From: Bacteroidales bacterium
GTDB lineage: Bacteria > Bacteroidota > Bacteroidia > Bacteroidales > UBA932
Direction: 5' to 3'
Length of the DNA: 64,000 nucleotides
Assembly: GCA_015060405.1 (NCBI GenBank)
Contig: SUYN01000002.1
Location: forward strand, 1-64,000
This document shows positions 16,928 to 25,205 of the stretch, one piece after another. The notes under the pieces are model-generated. The model was not told where the DNA came from. It saw only the letters and a list, made by a program, of their open reading frames with translations, and did no database searches. The number at the start of each line of letters is the position of its first letter. Positions within the stretch are counted from its first letter, which is position 1. Made by a program: the position numbers and the translations under genes.

Positions 16928-18133
16928 CTACCACCACACTGAAGATTCTGCGGGATCGGCCGCCTCAAGCCTTGCAGCCTGATCTTCACCGATCTCTGCA
17001 GGAAGATTCACGAAGAAGTCTATTCCCGTCATTTCTTCAAGCTCGTCTATGGACATCGAGTGCTTCTTGCCAAGAGACTCGCTGTAATCCCTGTGTTCAA
17101 GATAGAACGCTGCCGCATTCCATGTGCCGAGTGTCGATGACCTGCTGTATTTGAGGACGGCCTTGAAGTATGCGTCCGGAATGGTCACGCTCTTTCCATA
17201 CGAATCCTTTTCCTTCCCGCTGGAAGCACTGACGACGACTCCCGTCACCACATACGTCGTGTCGGATGTATTTGCCCATCCGCGCACCATGCCCTCCAGC
17301 TCTGCCCATATCCCTTCATTATGATCGTTCCTCTGCGGAGTCATGTTGGTACCGTAGAAGGTCTGGGCATTTGCTTCATAGCAGCACTGACGGTCTGCCG
17401 ACGGGATCTGGTGTCCCCTTGCATAGTTTCCTGCATAGCCCCCGAATGGAGCTGCCGAATCGTCGCCGAGGAGAGGGTCAAGGTTCCATGCATTAGTTCT
17501 GCCCGCACTTCCGTTCGTGTAGAGCTTGCAGAGAGGATAGGCCACCCAGAGCGCCACACGGTCCTCCTGGCTCCATCCGAACGAATAGTTTCTGTAGGTC
17601 TTGCCGCCCATCTGGAAACTGTGGCTGTAATATCCGAGTGCAGGATTGTCCATGGCCGGAAGTTCCAGCCAGCCTGTCCCGGCCAGGTCCGGACCGGCCT
17701 GTCCCGAGCCGCCACCCGTTCCGGATCCGTCATCGGGATCATCCTCGGGATGCTGTCCGGCAGCAATCTGTTCGACCATGCAATCGGCCGACCTGGAGCC
17801 ACTCTTGAGAACTATCCTCAAGGTACGGCTTCCTTCTGACGGGTTTGCCTCATATTTCAGGATGATGTTGTTCTTGTCACCGTGCCCCGAAGTCACGCTC
17901 AGTGAGGCCCAGTCAGCCTGTCCCTCCTCCGCAACGAGAGAAAGAGTCCAGTCTCCGCCGCACTTCACGCTCACAAACTGCTGGCCCTTTCCGGAACCTA
18001 CCTGAGGATTCCTTACAGACACCTCAGGAGTGCCCTGAACCTGATTTTCAGGTTTGCTGCATGACACAAGGACAGACGCACAAAGGGCCATCACGGCCGC
18101 TGCCGCCTTGGATATTATTGTCAGTTTCATCAT
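16928..18133 (-). CDS. BACON-domain DNA/RNA non-specific endonuclease lipoprotein
   Basis: A 401-residue lipoprotein (signal ends VLVSC). Residues 37-125 form a BACON-type beta-sandwich (FVSVKCGGDWTLSL, then DWASLSVTSG). A linker rich in Gly, Asp and Ser leads to a NUC1-type nuclease domain: ARGHQIPSADRQ contains the general-base His, and FYGTNMTPQRNDHN contains the metal-ligand Asn, followed by GIWAELEG. The usual DRGH is ARGH here; Arg, Gly and His are kept. The family cuts DNA and RNA without sequence preference. As a lipoprotein it would act at the envelope or surface. Confidence 0.88.
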   Translation of the reverse strand: MMKLTIISKAAAAVMALCASVLVSCSKPENQVQGTPEVSVRNPQVGSGKGQQFVSVKCGGDWTLSLVAEEGQADWASLSVTSGHGDKNNIILKYEANPSEGSRTLRIVLKSGSRSADCMVEQIAAGQHPEDDPDDGSGTGGGSGQAGPDLAGTGWLELPAMDNPALGYYSHSFQMGGKTYRNYSFGWSQEDRVALWVAYPLCKLYTNGSAGRTNAWNLDPLLGDDSAAPFGGYAGNYARGHQIPSADRQCCYEANAQTFYGTNMTPQRNDHNEGIWAELEGMVRGWANTSDTTYVVTGVVVSASSGKEKDSYGKSVTIPDAYFKAVLKYSRSSTLGTWNAAAFYLEHRDYSESLGKKHSMSIDELEEMTGIDFFVNLPAEIGEDQAARLEAADPAESSVWW

Positions 18134-18150
18134 ATCATTTCAGACCATCA

Positions 18151-18180
18151 AAGGGCCCGGCCATTACGGACGGTCCCTTT
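18151..18180 (-). terminator. Hairpin after the BACON/OB lipoprotein gene
   Basis: AAAGGGCCCGG and CGGTCCCTTT pair with one mismatch around a 10-base loop. There is no clear T-run on the reverse strand, so it may be an attenuator or an mRNA-stability hairpin inside the operon rather than a full terminator. Confidence 0.45.
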
Positions 18181-18202
18181 GCATGTGTATAAGTATTTTT
18201 CT

Positions 18203-20320
18203 TTATTCGGCAATAGCCTTCAGGCCAATAAAAATGACACGTCCGTTTGCCGGATCGAGTGTCTCAACCTTGATGTCGGCTGCTCCTGCCGGAAGGACTA
18301 CTTCGAAATAGTCAGATTCTGTAACTGTAATCGATGCATATGGAGGATTTCCTGCTGCCCCGACATTGGCTGCAGGGGTGATTGTGGTAATCTCTGTTCC
18401 ATCAACCGAGAACCTGACTGAAGCTGTCTTGTTCTTCCATGCCACACAATAGAAACCGAGCTTGGCTGTTCCTTCCGCAACATGGAGAACTGCATCACCT
18501 GTCAGCGAACCTGTTCCGAGCTTGAGCATGTTGGCGACAGAAACGCCATTTACTGTTCCTGTCTGCGCATTGCTGCCGGATGTGTTGTCATAGGCTTTCT
18601 CTCCGAGTGTCCAGGTCACGCCCTGAGGCTCATATTCTCCAGCCTCACCCACAGGAGGAGTGACAGTTTCACCGCCCTCGCCCTGGATATGGCTGATATA
18701 ATATGCCGGAACCGGATTTCCACCGCCCTGAGGCTGACCGTTGTATGATCCGCGGCGTGTTCCGAGAGTGACGGTGTCACCTACTTTAAGACCGATCTGT
18801 GAGAATGACTTGTCATTGTAGCCCACCCAGCCGTTGGTCATGCCATAGATATAGATTTCTCCTGTAGCATCCTTGATGGTGAAATTGCCATAGTCCTCCT
18901 TTGCAATGCTGACGATCTCACCGGTAAGCTCATACCAGGTGTCATCCTCGGCTGCTGCAAGGAACTCAGCCACAGTGGCCTTGACAAGGGACTCAGGCTT
19001 ACCTGACTCCTGTGATCCCGATCCGTCTCCTGTGAAACTTACTATATAGGCATCCACAACCTCATGCTGAGACTTCTGCTCATAGTACAGATACTTTCCA
19101 TATATGGTCACCGTACCACCGTTCGAGATCTTGCCCGCCCACTCCGACTTGCTGGCATCGAGTACAGAATAGACATATATCTTACCTGTCTCATCTGTAA
19201 GATCGAAGCTGCAATATGTCGGATTGAAGCCTGACACCGTTCCGGTAAGCTCATAGTAGTTTGAAGCATCAGCCGCTTCGATGAACTCAGCGACGCTCTT
19301 CCTGCCCTTTGACTCAGGAACTGTCGCACCGCCTCCAGTGCTGCCGCCTGCAGTGAAGTCCATCTCGACACCCTTTGAGAAATCGACCTCCGCGCCTCCT
19401 TCTGAAATGACGAGCTTGAAGTCATCCATACGGTAAGAGCTTGCGACGTCCACCTTTATGCAGATGGAAAGATGCTCTGTACCGGCAGGGACCGAGAAGT
19501 CTGCTGCAGCAAGATTCCAACGGCCTTCAGTACCGTCACCTGCGAATGAATAATCCGTGATCTCTACCCATCTTGCAGCATCGTTGCTGACATAGATATG
19601 ATACTCGGACTTTGTGAACACGCTTCCGTTGTCCTGTGAGTACTTCTCTGTACCGAAAGTGAGGGTGAAACCGGTCGCACCGCCCAGAGCGATGTTCTTT
19701 GTCGCAAGATAGGCCGACTTCCCGAAGAACATATTGTTCTTGCCGGATCCTTCATAGTCAGAATAATCGCTGTCTGATGTAGAGTTTGCACGGGCTGACA
19801 TTCCGCTGTATGCATATTCCACATCGGCTGCGCCTGTTCCTGTCTGATTCATCCAGCCGTCGAACTGGTCGAGGTATGGCCAGCTTCCGCCGGTTGAGCC
19901 ATAGGTCTTTGTCGCCTCGACCTTGTCATAGTCATTGTAATACACTATGAGGGCTTCCGCCGATCCGCCGGGACCAGCCTGTGATACTGTCAGATACCTG
20001 CTCTTCATTCCGATTGTGAACTTGAGGTCTGCGACACGGTCCATGCCTGCGTTCTCGAGTGCAGTCACTGTAATCTTCTGGTCTTCAGCAGATGCTTCTC
20101 CTGATTCCGGTGATACCACCACCCAGTCTGCATCCGTCTCGACCTTCCAGTCACGTGTTGCGTTCAAGGTAAGCTCCTGCTCACCTCCGGCAACTTCAAA
20201 TGACATCTCTCCTGTACTGATTGAAATGTCAGGCATGCCGAGATTGACTTCAGCCTCCTGACAGGAAGCGAAAGCGGCAAGCGCCGCAACAGCTCCGAAA
20301 AATAAATTCCTTATATTCAT
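18203..20320 (-). CDS. BACON and OB-fold repeat lipoprotein
   Basis: A 705-residue lipoprotein from Met 20320 (MNIRNLFFGAVAALAAFASC). A Met at 20344 would put eight residues before the signal and would sit almost on the predicted transcription start, so it is disfavoured. Order: a BACON domain (about 30-115, ending YLTVSQAG); a jelly-roll-like module (about 120-300); and two OB-fold-like modules of the DUF5689 type (AEFIEAADASNYYELTG and AEFLAAAEDDTWYELTG, each followed by a DATG/DETG IY-Y strand). A C-terminal module (about 580-705) also occurs at the end of the protein at 30711-32714. It probably heads the receptor/nuclease run. Confidence 0.8.
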   Translation of the reverse strand: MNIRNLFFGAVAALAAFASCQEAEVNLGMPDISISTGEMSFEVAGGEQELTLNATRDWKVETDADWVVVSPESGEASAEDQKITVTALENAGMDRVADLKFTIGMKSRYLTVSQAGPGGSAEALIVYYNDYDKVEATKTYGSTGGSWPYLDQFDGWMNQTGTGAADVEYAYSGMSARANSTSDSDYSDYEGSGKNNMFFGKSAYLATKNIALGGATGFTLTFGTEKYSQDNGSVFTKSEYHIYVSNDAARWVEITDYSFAGDGTEGRWNLAAADFSVPAGTEHLSICIKVDVASSYRMDDFKLVISEGGAEVDFSKGVEMDFTAGGSTGGGATVPESKGRKSVAEFIEAADASNYYELTGTVSGFNPTYCSFDLTDETGKIYVYSVLDASKSEWAGKISNGGTVTIYGKYLYYEQKSQHEVVDAYIVSFTGDGSGSQESGKPESLVKATVAEFLAAAEDDTWYELTGEIVSIAKEDYGNFTIKDATGEIYIYGMTNGWVGYNDKSFSQIGLKVGDTVTLGTRRGSYNGQPQGGGNPVPAYYISHIQGEGGETVTPPVGEAGEYEPQGVTWTLGEKAYDNTSGSNAQTGTVNGVSVANMLKLGTGSLTGDAVLHVAEGTAKLGFYCVAWKNKTASVRFSVDGTEITTITPAANVGAAGNPPYASITVTESDYFEVVLPAGAADIKVETLDPANGRVIFIGLKAIAE

Positions 20321-20363
20321 AAATCCATTTGTAATTATAAACAATTGCCACTTCTTGAATCCA

Positions 20364-20397
20364 CAAATATAGGAAACTGTTTGAATTTTCCGACAAG
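20364..20397 (-). promoter_or_regulatory. Promoter for the BACON/OB lipoprotein gene
   Basis: The -7 box TATATTTG is at 20371-20364 and a candidate -33 CTTG at 20397-20394. Both overlap the long hairpin at 20369-20417. The spacer of 22 is slightly long. Confidence 0.5.
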
Positions 20398-20417
20398 AAA
20401 ATCAAACAGTTTCCTAT
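20369..20417. repeat. Inverted repeat overlapping a promoter; possible terminator
   Basis: ATAGGAAACTGTTTGA at 20369-20384 is perfectly complementary to 20402-20417, and the stem can extend five pairs inward with one bulged A. On the reverse strand it follows the lipoprotein operon that ends at 20451, so it could terminate that transcript. Its distal arm and loop contain the promoter boxes of the next gene. Confidence 0.7.
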
Positions 20418-20450
20418 CATAAATCAGCTTTTTCTGCTATTTCCAGTGTG

Positions 20451-22013
20451 TCAATACTCTGCTATCGGTGAGGATCCTTCTTTCGACAGCGCAGGAATGT
20501 CCAGACGATAAAGCTCTCCCACATTTTCATCCGCATCAAACGGTATGGCAAACAAAGTGTAATCATACCCCCATTCAAGCAGGACTTCCGTTAATGGCTC
20601 GACAGGGAAATTATACACATCGAACAGGGAGTCATCCAGAAGCATTGTACGGATTTCTTCGTCAGTCGCCCCCTCCTGATCGAGGAGATGGGTAGGATAG
20701 ATGGTGTAGAGAGCATCAGCTGCAGAACCACCAAGAGTGAATTTCAATCTCACTACTGCCCAGTCTGCATAATCACCATACATATATGAATCCAGGGCAG
20801 CCAGTTCGCTTCCGTCGAAATACTTCAGGATCGACGCACTTACCGATGCATCCGTTTCGTTTTCTGAAGGAGCAGTGAATTCATCTATCGCCACCTCAGA
20901 AGCATAGTTGCCCTCTGCATCGACACACACGGCACAGGCATAGTGCCTCAGTCCCGGCTTCAAGGCGAAATTTCCTGTCTGCTTACCCCTCTTTGAATAA
21001 TATCTGGCAAATTCAGCCCTGTCCTCACAGTCTCCGAATGCAATTGCTTTCTTTATCTGAAGATCTATCACCTTTTTGACTGTTTCCGGCGACACCTCTT
21101 CATAGCGGGCAAACTCCTCTTCATCCGCAACGATGGCAATATATGACACACTCGCATCTGAAGGCTTGAAAGTCACATCGGCGCTTCGTGCCGTAATCTT
21201 ACCATATTCGAAGCTGAAGGTCACATCGGCAGGATCATTCGGCTTGAGTGTCCTGAATTTCTTCGTCGTAAGGGAAGTCGTAAGTCCGCCGTCATAGCCG
21301 AAGACGATGATCATGTATTCCGTATCCGGTTCCAGTGCATCATCGAAGGAATGTACCATCTCTCCGGTGTTTGAGTGAAGCGGAAAGAAAGGCTTGTAAT
21401 TCTTGAGGAGGAAGGCCTCAAGTTCTTCCATGGTCATATCCTTATATACAAATTCCGGAAACTCCAGCCAGACATATTCGTCATCTGTGCTCGGCGTTAT
21501 GAAAAGCATCGCTGATGTTGCAGTAATCTGGTCTATCTCTATCTCAAAACTGTTCTGAGATGCCTCAACGGGAGGTGTTGTCGCGGACAGCACCTCTACG
21601 TCGGAAACGACCGCCCCCATCTCATCCGTATGACAGGCAAAGACGATGAAGCGCTGCTCCGGCTGGAGTCCTGTCACTTCGCGCTCATAGACACCCTTCT
21701 TCATCAAGTCACCAAGGGCCACATCAGAATTCTCCAATATGGTGGTTTCTATGAAATTGGTGGCGACCTGGAGCATGTCGTCCAACGGACCGAAAGTGGA
21801 GAGATATGATTCTGTGGCTACTCCGCAGAAATACTGCTTTTCAAGATCATCCGGAGTCACCTTCACCTTGCAATGACTGGAGTGCATGTCGGATATCTCG
21901 ATCCTGAAACCGGCCTCATCTTCAACAGGTCCGTCATCCGGACGTGGATCATCGCAAGCTACGCAGGATAGGGCCATAGCAAGCAGCAGGATATATTTTC
22001 TCATATGTTTCAT
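20451..22013 (-). CDS. Repeat-module lipoprotein (shorter paralogue)
   Basis: A 520-residue lipoprotein; the signal ends SCVAC and is followed by DDPRPDDG, an acidic stretch of the kind linked to surface export. It has three beta-sandwich-like modules of 110-130 residues, each opening with a pattern like FEIEIDQITATSAMLFITPS and continuing with an aromatic stretch and a linker ending in LKPNDP or TTPPVEAS. The C-terminal domain begins KYFDGSELAALD and ends SSPIAEY, matching the end of the 655-residue protein two genes upstream. Function unknown. Its ATG overlaps the stop of the Omp28 gene by 4 bases (ATGA). Confidence 0.75.
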   Translation of the reverse strand: MKHMRKYILLLAMALSCVACDDPRPDDGPVEDEAGFRIEISDMHSSHCKVKVTPDDLEKQYFCGVATESYLSTFGPLDDMLQVATNFIETTILENSDVALGDLMKKGVYEREVTGLQPEQRFIVFACHTDEMGAVVSDVEVLSATTPPVEASQNSFEIEIDQITATSAMLFITPSTDDEYVWLEFPEFVYKDMTMEELEAFLLKNYKPFFPLHSNTGEMVHSFDDALEPDTEYMIIVFGYDGGLTTSLTTKKFRTLKPNDPADVTFSFEYGKITARSADVTFKPSDASVSYIAIVADEEEFARYEEVSPETVKKVIDLQIKKAIAFGDCEDRAEFARYYSKRGKQTGNFALKPGLRHYACAVCVDAEGNYASEVAIDEFTAPSENETDASVSASILKYFDGSELAALDSYMYGDYADWAVVRLKFTLGGSAADALYTIYPTHLLDQEGATDEEIRTMLLDDSLFDVYNFPVEPLTEVLLEWGYDYTLFAIPFDADENVGELYRLDIPALSKEGSSPIAEY

Positions 22014-22876
22014 TTGTATTGATATGTGACATTCCCTCCGACAGGACAGACAGCACAGTTCACAAGATCATACCTTCCGTCTTTTCCGGAAGCATTCACG
22101 AGTATCAGGACCTTGCAGTTGTCCACATTCCAATCTTCCTCAACACCGATTACAAAAGACATGTCTGCAGTCTGCCCGGCCTTGAGTCCGCCAACCTTCG
22201 TTCCATAGATGCGGAGATTGAGGGTGCTTCCCGACATTGCCCTCAAGGCATTGCCATGAGTATTCATCCATTCCTCATAGGCACCTTCCTGACGGCCTTT
22301 TATGTTGTCTTCCAGCAGCCATGCAGCAATCCGGTACTGATTATCCTTCGCCACCTTTATCCTCACGTTGACTCCAAGCGTATCCCCTGTCTGAAGGACT
22401 GCCGCCGAGATTCCCGCATCCGCCACATCGGAGCGGAGGTCGTCAATACATTTCCTGATCGTATCTACAGAGAGAGAGGTACCGGTATTCTCTTTGGTGA
22501 GGTTGAAGGTCAGTTCCGGATAATAGCCGCTGCAGAATGCCTGTGACAGGTTTGAAGCCGCAGCCGAATAAGCCGGATCCCCCTCTTCATTATATGAATG
22601 TGAAGCTACGTGCTGATACTTTCCTTCGTACGACTTGTCTTCTGACAAGTTCTTGAGAGACTCCATCAGTGCCGGACAATTCGGACAATATGTACCGGTA
22701 TGCTGAATGAGCAATATCCTGTGTTCAAAAGATGTGTTCCCCGGATCCGGATCGGACGGGAGTTCTGGAATCGTGATTTCACCTGAAGGTGTATCAGGGG
22801 TGTCATCCGGTATTCCGGTACATGACATGGCAATCACTGCCGCTGCCATAAGAGAGACTGATAATCCTCGTTTCAT
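22010..22876 (-). CDS. Omp28-related lipoprotein with thioredoxin-like CPNC
   Basis: A 288-residue lipoprotein (signal ends VIAMSC). The core IQHTGTYCPNCPALMESLK carries a CxxC pair in a thioredoxin-like fold, followed by regions typical of Omp28 (PF11551) such as YYPELTFNLTKENT and YRIAAWLLEDNI. The family was named from a Porphyromonas surface protein; redox activity is possible but not shown. It lies between the two repeat lipoproteins, 6 bases after one and overlapping the other, so all three should be made together. Confidence 0.85.
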   Translation of the reverse strand: MKRGLSVSLMAAAVIAMSCTGIPDDTPDTPSGEITIPELPSDPDPGNTSFEHRILLIQHTGTYCPNCPALMESLKNLSEDKSYEGKYQHVASHSYNEEGDPAYSAAASNLSQAFCSGYYPELTFNLTKENTGTSLSVDTIRKCIDDLRSDVADAGISAAVLQTGDTLGVNVRIKVAKDNQYRIAAWLLEDNIKGRQEGAYEEWMNTHGNALRAMSGSTLNLRIYGTKVGGLKAGQTADMSFVIGVEEDWNVDNCKVLILVNASGKDGRYDLVNCAVCPVGGNVTYQYK

Positions 22877-22882
22877 GCTATA

Positions 22883-24850
22883 TTATTTCAGTGAATCCAT
22901 AAACTCTTCTGCCGGAGATGCTCCGCCTTGCTCTGCCTTGAACTCGTAAATCGTAAACGGTCCTGTATATCCTTCGGCATCTTCTGCAATTCCCAGGAAT
23001 GATACTATCTGGTCATAATGGACAACCGCATATCCCTGTGTCCTGTCATCGTCACATTTATAATCAAGCTCAAGCAGCACATCATCCCTGCCGGCCCAGC
23101 TGAGGAACTCTCCATATGCGAACGTGGTCCTCCAATGAGCTGCATCCTGATTAGGAACGATCTTATATGGAACCATCACCATGCCTTTACACCTGCTGAA
23201 CTGAGAAGGATCAAGCGCCGCCAGCTCGGTTCCATCATAATACTTGTCTATTACAAATTCAACAGACGCATTGCTCTCAATCAGGACAGTGGTGCGGAAA
23301 ACGTCGCTCTTGAATCCTTTCCTATATGAGATCAGACCTGTATTCATATTTACTGACGCAGCCACTATCACATATTCCGTGTCCTCCGCAAGATCCGTAA
23401 ACGTCCATTTCTGCTTTCCTATGACTCCTCCCATATCTTTCAGATACTCTGCCCTTGTACTTCCGAAGAATTCTGCACCATAATCAATCCTCTCGTCAAT
23501 GAATCTGCAGATAGCCTCGTCTTCAGACTCCTCTGCGAGCATATAATCATTCAGCTGGGCGACAGACATGCAGTCAAAGAAATAATAAAGGCCGAGTTCA
23601 GGAGTAATGTTCACGGTTGCCTTATTGTGGATGACATTAGAAATGGCAAATGTGAAATTCTGAGCCTGCGGTCTGCCGCCGGCTGCAGAAGTAGTGAAAG
23701 ACGCTCTTGTCAAGGCTGTTGTCGGAGCCTCGTCCCAGCCGAAGCATAGCACTTCATACTCCGTTTCAGGAGACAATGAGGATATGTCTTCAAGATTCAC
23801 CACTTCTCCCGCATAGAGGATGGCGTCCAGCGAATCCCATTTCAGATATGAATTTACTATATCATACATTATGTCGGACTCCGACTCGTATTCTGCGAAC
23901 TGGCTCTTCGACTGCACCACACAGACGAAAGGATCGTCATTGGACGGGGTCACGGTGCCTTTCACCGTACAGAATGTCGCCTCCTGTATGTCTATGACAA
24001 AGGTATTCGAAGACTGTACGGACTTCTTTGTGGTGAAACGGACTGCAGAAGGAGCAGAATTCACAAAGAAGTTCTCATCGATTCCTACTGCATATGCTAT
24101 GTACTCGGTATTGTCCGTAAGGTCATTGAACACGAGTTCCTCCGTTCCGATACTTCCCAGATTCGTCACCATAGCTTCAAGCGTCTGGCCCATCTTTATG
24201 TAGTAGTCTACAAGGGCTGCGGCATGGCTGGCATATGCTGTCTCATCTCCGCCCCACTGTTCATATTCCGCAACAGAGAATACATTCACGAAGAACAGGG
24301 CATTCTTCTCACTCGCTGTCACGCTCACCTTGGCATTGGTCAGTCCGATATCGCTCACCTTGATATCAAAGGTCACATCGGTCATCACTATGTCAGGTGT
24401 AGAAAAGGCCACCTTGGTCACTCCGGTCATGAAATAGCCATCATAATCAAGGCCATACGCATAGAGATAGTAGTCTTCACCAGGCATAAGGCCGGCCTCA
24501 TCGTTCTCGAACTGCCCTTTATGAAGAAATCCCTGAAGCCATTCCTTCAAAGACACATTCTCCTCCTCGGCTTTTCTACGGAACCATTCCAGATCATTGT
24601 CCTGATATGCATATTCATCCTCATATGCATCGAACTCCGACTTTGCCACAAGCATCACCACATAAGTCATGTCATCATCAGACGGAACGACTTTAAAATG
24701 ACATGATGTAGCAGTCACATCAGACACTTCAAGTACAAAATCCTGCTCCGGTGCGTCAGGAACGTCAGGCAGGTCGGGCTGCGGCCTTTCACATCCGCAG
24801 AGCATCAATAAACCCGAGAATACCGCCGCCACATACTGTAATACCTTCAT
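22883..24850 (-). CDS. Repeat-module lipoprotein (longer paralogue)
   Basis: A 655-residue lipoprotein (MKVLQYVAAVFSGLLMLCGC). It has four modules of 110-130 residues starting near 38, 156, 282 and 397. Their first strands are FVLEVSDVTATSCHFKVVPS, VTFDIKVSDIGLTNAKVSV, FVIDIQEATFCTVKGTVTPS and FTFAISNVIHNKATVNITP. Each resembles an Fn3-like sandwich with a helical insert. The C-domain KYYDGTELAALDPSQF to SPAEEFMDSLK matches the 520-residue partner. It is the first gene of the three-gene operon. I do not recognise a specific function. Confidence 0.75.
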   Translation of the reverse strand: MKVLQYVAAVFSGLLMLCGCERPQPDLPDVPDAPEQDFVLEVSDVTATSCHFKVVPSDDDMTYVVMLVAKSEFDAYEDEYAYQDNDLEWFRRKAEEENVSLKEWLQGFLHKGQFENDEAGLMPGEDYYLYAYGLDYDGYFMTGVTKVAFSTPDIVMTDVTFDIKVSDIGLTNAKVSVTASEKNALFFVNVFSVAEYEQWGGDETAYASHAAALVDYYIKMGQTLEAMVTNLGSIGTEELVFNDLTDNTEYIAYAVGIDENFFVNSAPSAVRFTTKKSVQSSNTFVIDIQEATFCTVKGTVTPSNDDPFVCVVQSKSQFAEYESESDIMYDIVNSYLKWDSLDAILYAGEVVNLEDISSLSPETEYEVLCFGWDEAPTTALTRASFTTSAAGGRPQAQNFTFAISNVIHNKATVNITPELGLYYFFDCMSVAQLNDYMLAEESEDEAICRFIDERIDYGAEFFGSTRAEYLKDMGGVIGKQKWTFTDLAEDTEYVIVAASVNMNTGLISYRKGFKSDVFRTTVLIESNASVEFVIDKYYDGTELAALDPSQFSRCKGMVMVPYKIVPNQDAAHWRTTFAYGEFLSWAGRDDVLLELDYKCDDDRTQGYAVVHYDQIVSFLGIAEDAEGYTGPFTIYEFKAEQGGASPAEEFMDSLK

Positions 24851-24878
24851 CTTCTTACTGTCATTATGGATTATCCTG

Positions 24879-24886
24879 CAAATGTA
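24879..24886 (-). promoter_or_regulatory. -7 box for the lipoprotein operon
   Basis: TACATTTG on the reverse strand, about 28 bases upstream of the ATG at 24850. No convincing -33 is seen. Confidence 0.4.
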
Positions 24887-24915
24887 TATAAAAAAAGGAA
24901 CTTAGCATAATCAAT

Positions 24916-24955
24916 AAATCATCAAGGCTGACCTTTCGGCCAGCCTTGACGATTT
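24916..24955 (-). terminator. Hairpin terminator of the SusE/F-like gene
   Basis: TCAAGGCTG and CAGCCTTGA arms, extended outward by AAATC/GATTT with a mismatch, surround a TTTC loop. On the reverse strand the sequence downstream becomes T-rich (CCTTTTTTTATAT near 24887-24898). Confidence 0.65.
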
Positions 24956-24968
24956 ATCGAAAGACAGA

Positions 24969-25205
24969 TTATTCTGCAAAGTAAAGCTTCTGGATGATGA
25001 ATCCGTCACCGGCAAAGAGAAGATGACGTTCATCAAGATAGCTCAGAAGATCGGCATTACCGCTCAGGTCAACCTCGATGGTGTATGTTCCGTCTCCATT
25101 ATCAATCAAGCCGGAATACTGAGGATTGATATCACTTGCACCAGACTCATCATTCACAGTCCACCAACCGTCAAGAATACGGATCTGGAACCAATCACTT
25201 GCAGG
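24969..25205 (-). pseudogene. C-terminal continuation cut off by an in-frame amber codon
   Basis: Directly after the TAG at 25208-25206 the same frame continues for 78 codons (PASDWFQIRILDGWWTVN, then PQYSGLIDNGDGTYTIEVDL, ending IIQKLYFAE) to a normal stop at 24969. The TAG falls within one beta-sandwich domain whose first half ends the 830-residue protein. The segment is therefore the lost half of that domain and not an independent gene; a GTG at 25157 could be mistaken for a start. It may be a nonsense mutation, an assembly error or a read-through site. Confidence 0.75.

Noticed and set aside
24969..25157. Independent small gene starting at a GTG at 25157
   Set aside because: The same frame is continuous with the protein upstream of the TAG at 25208-25206, and the GTG lies in mid-domain (WWTVNDES).
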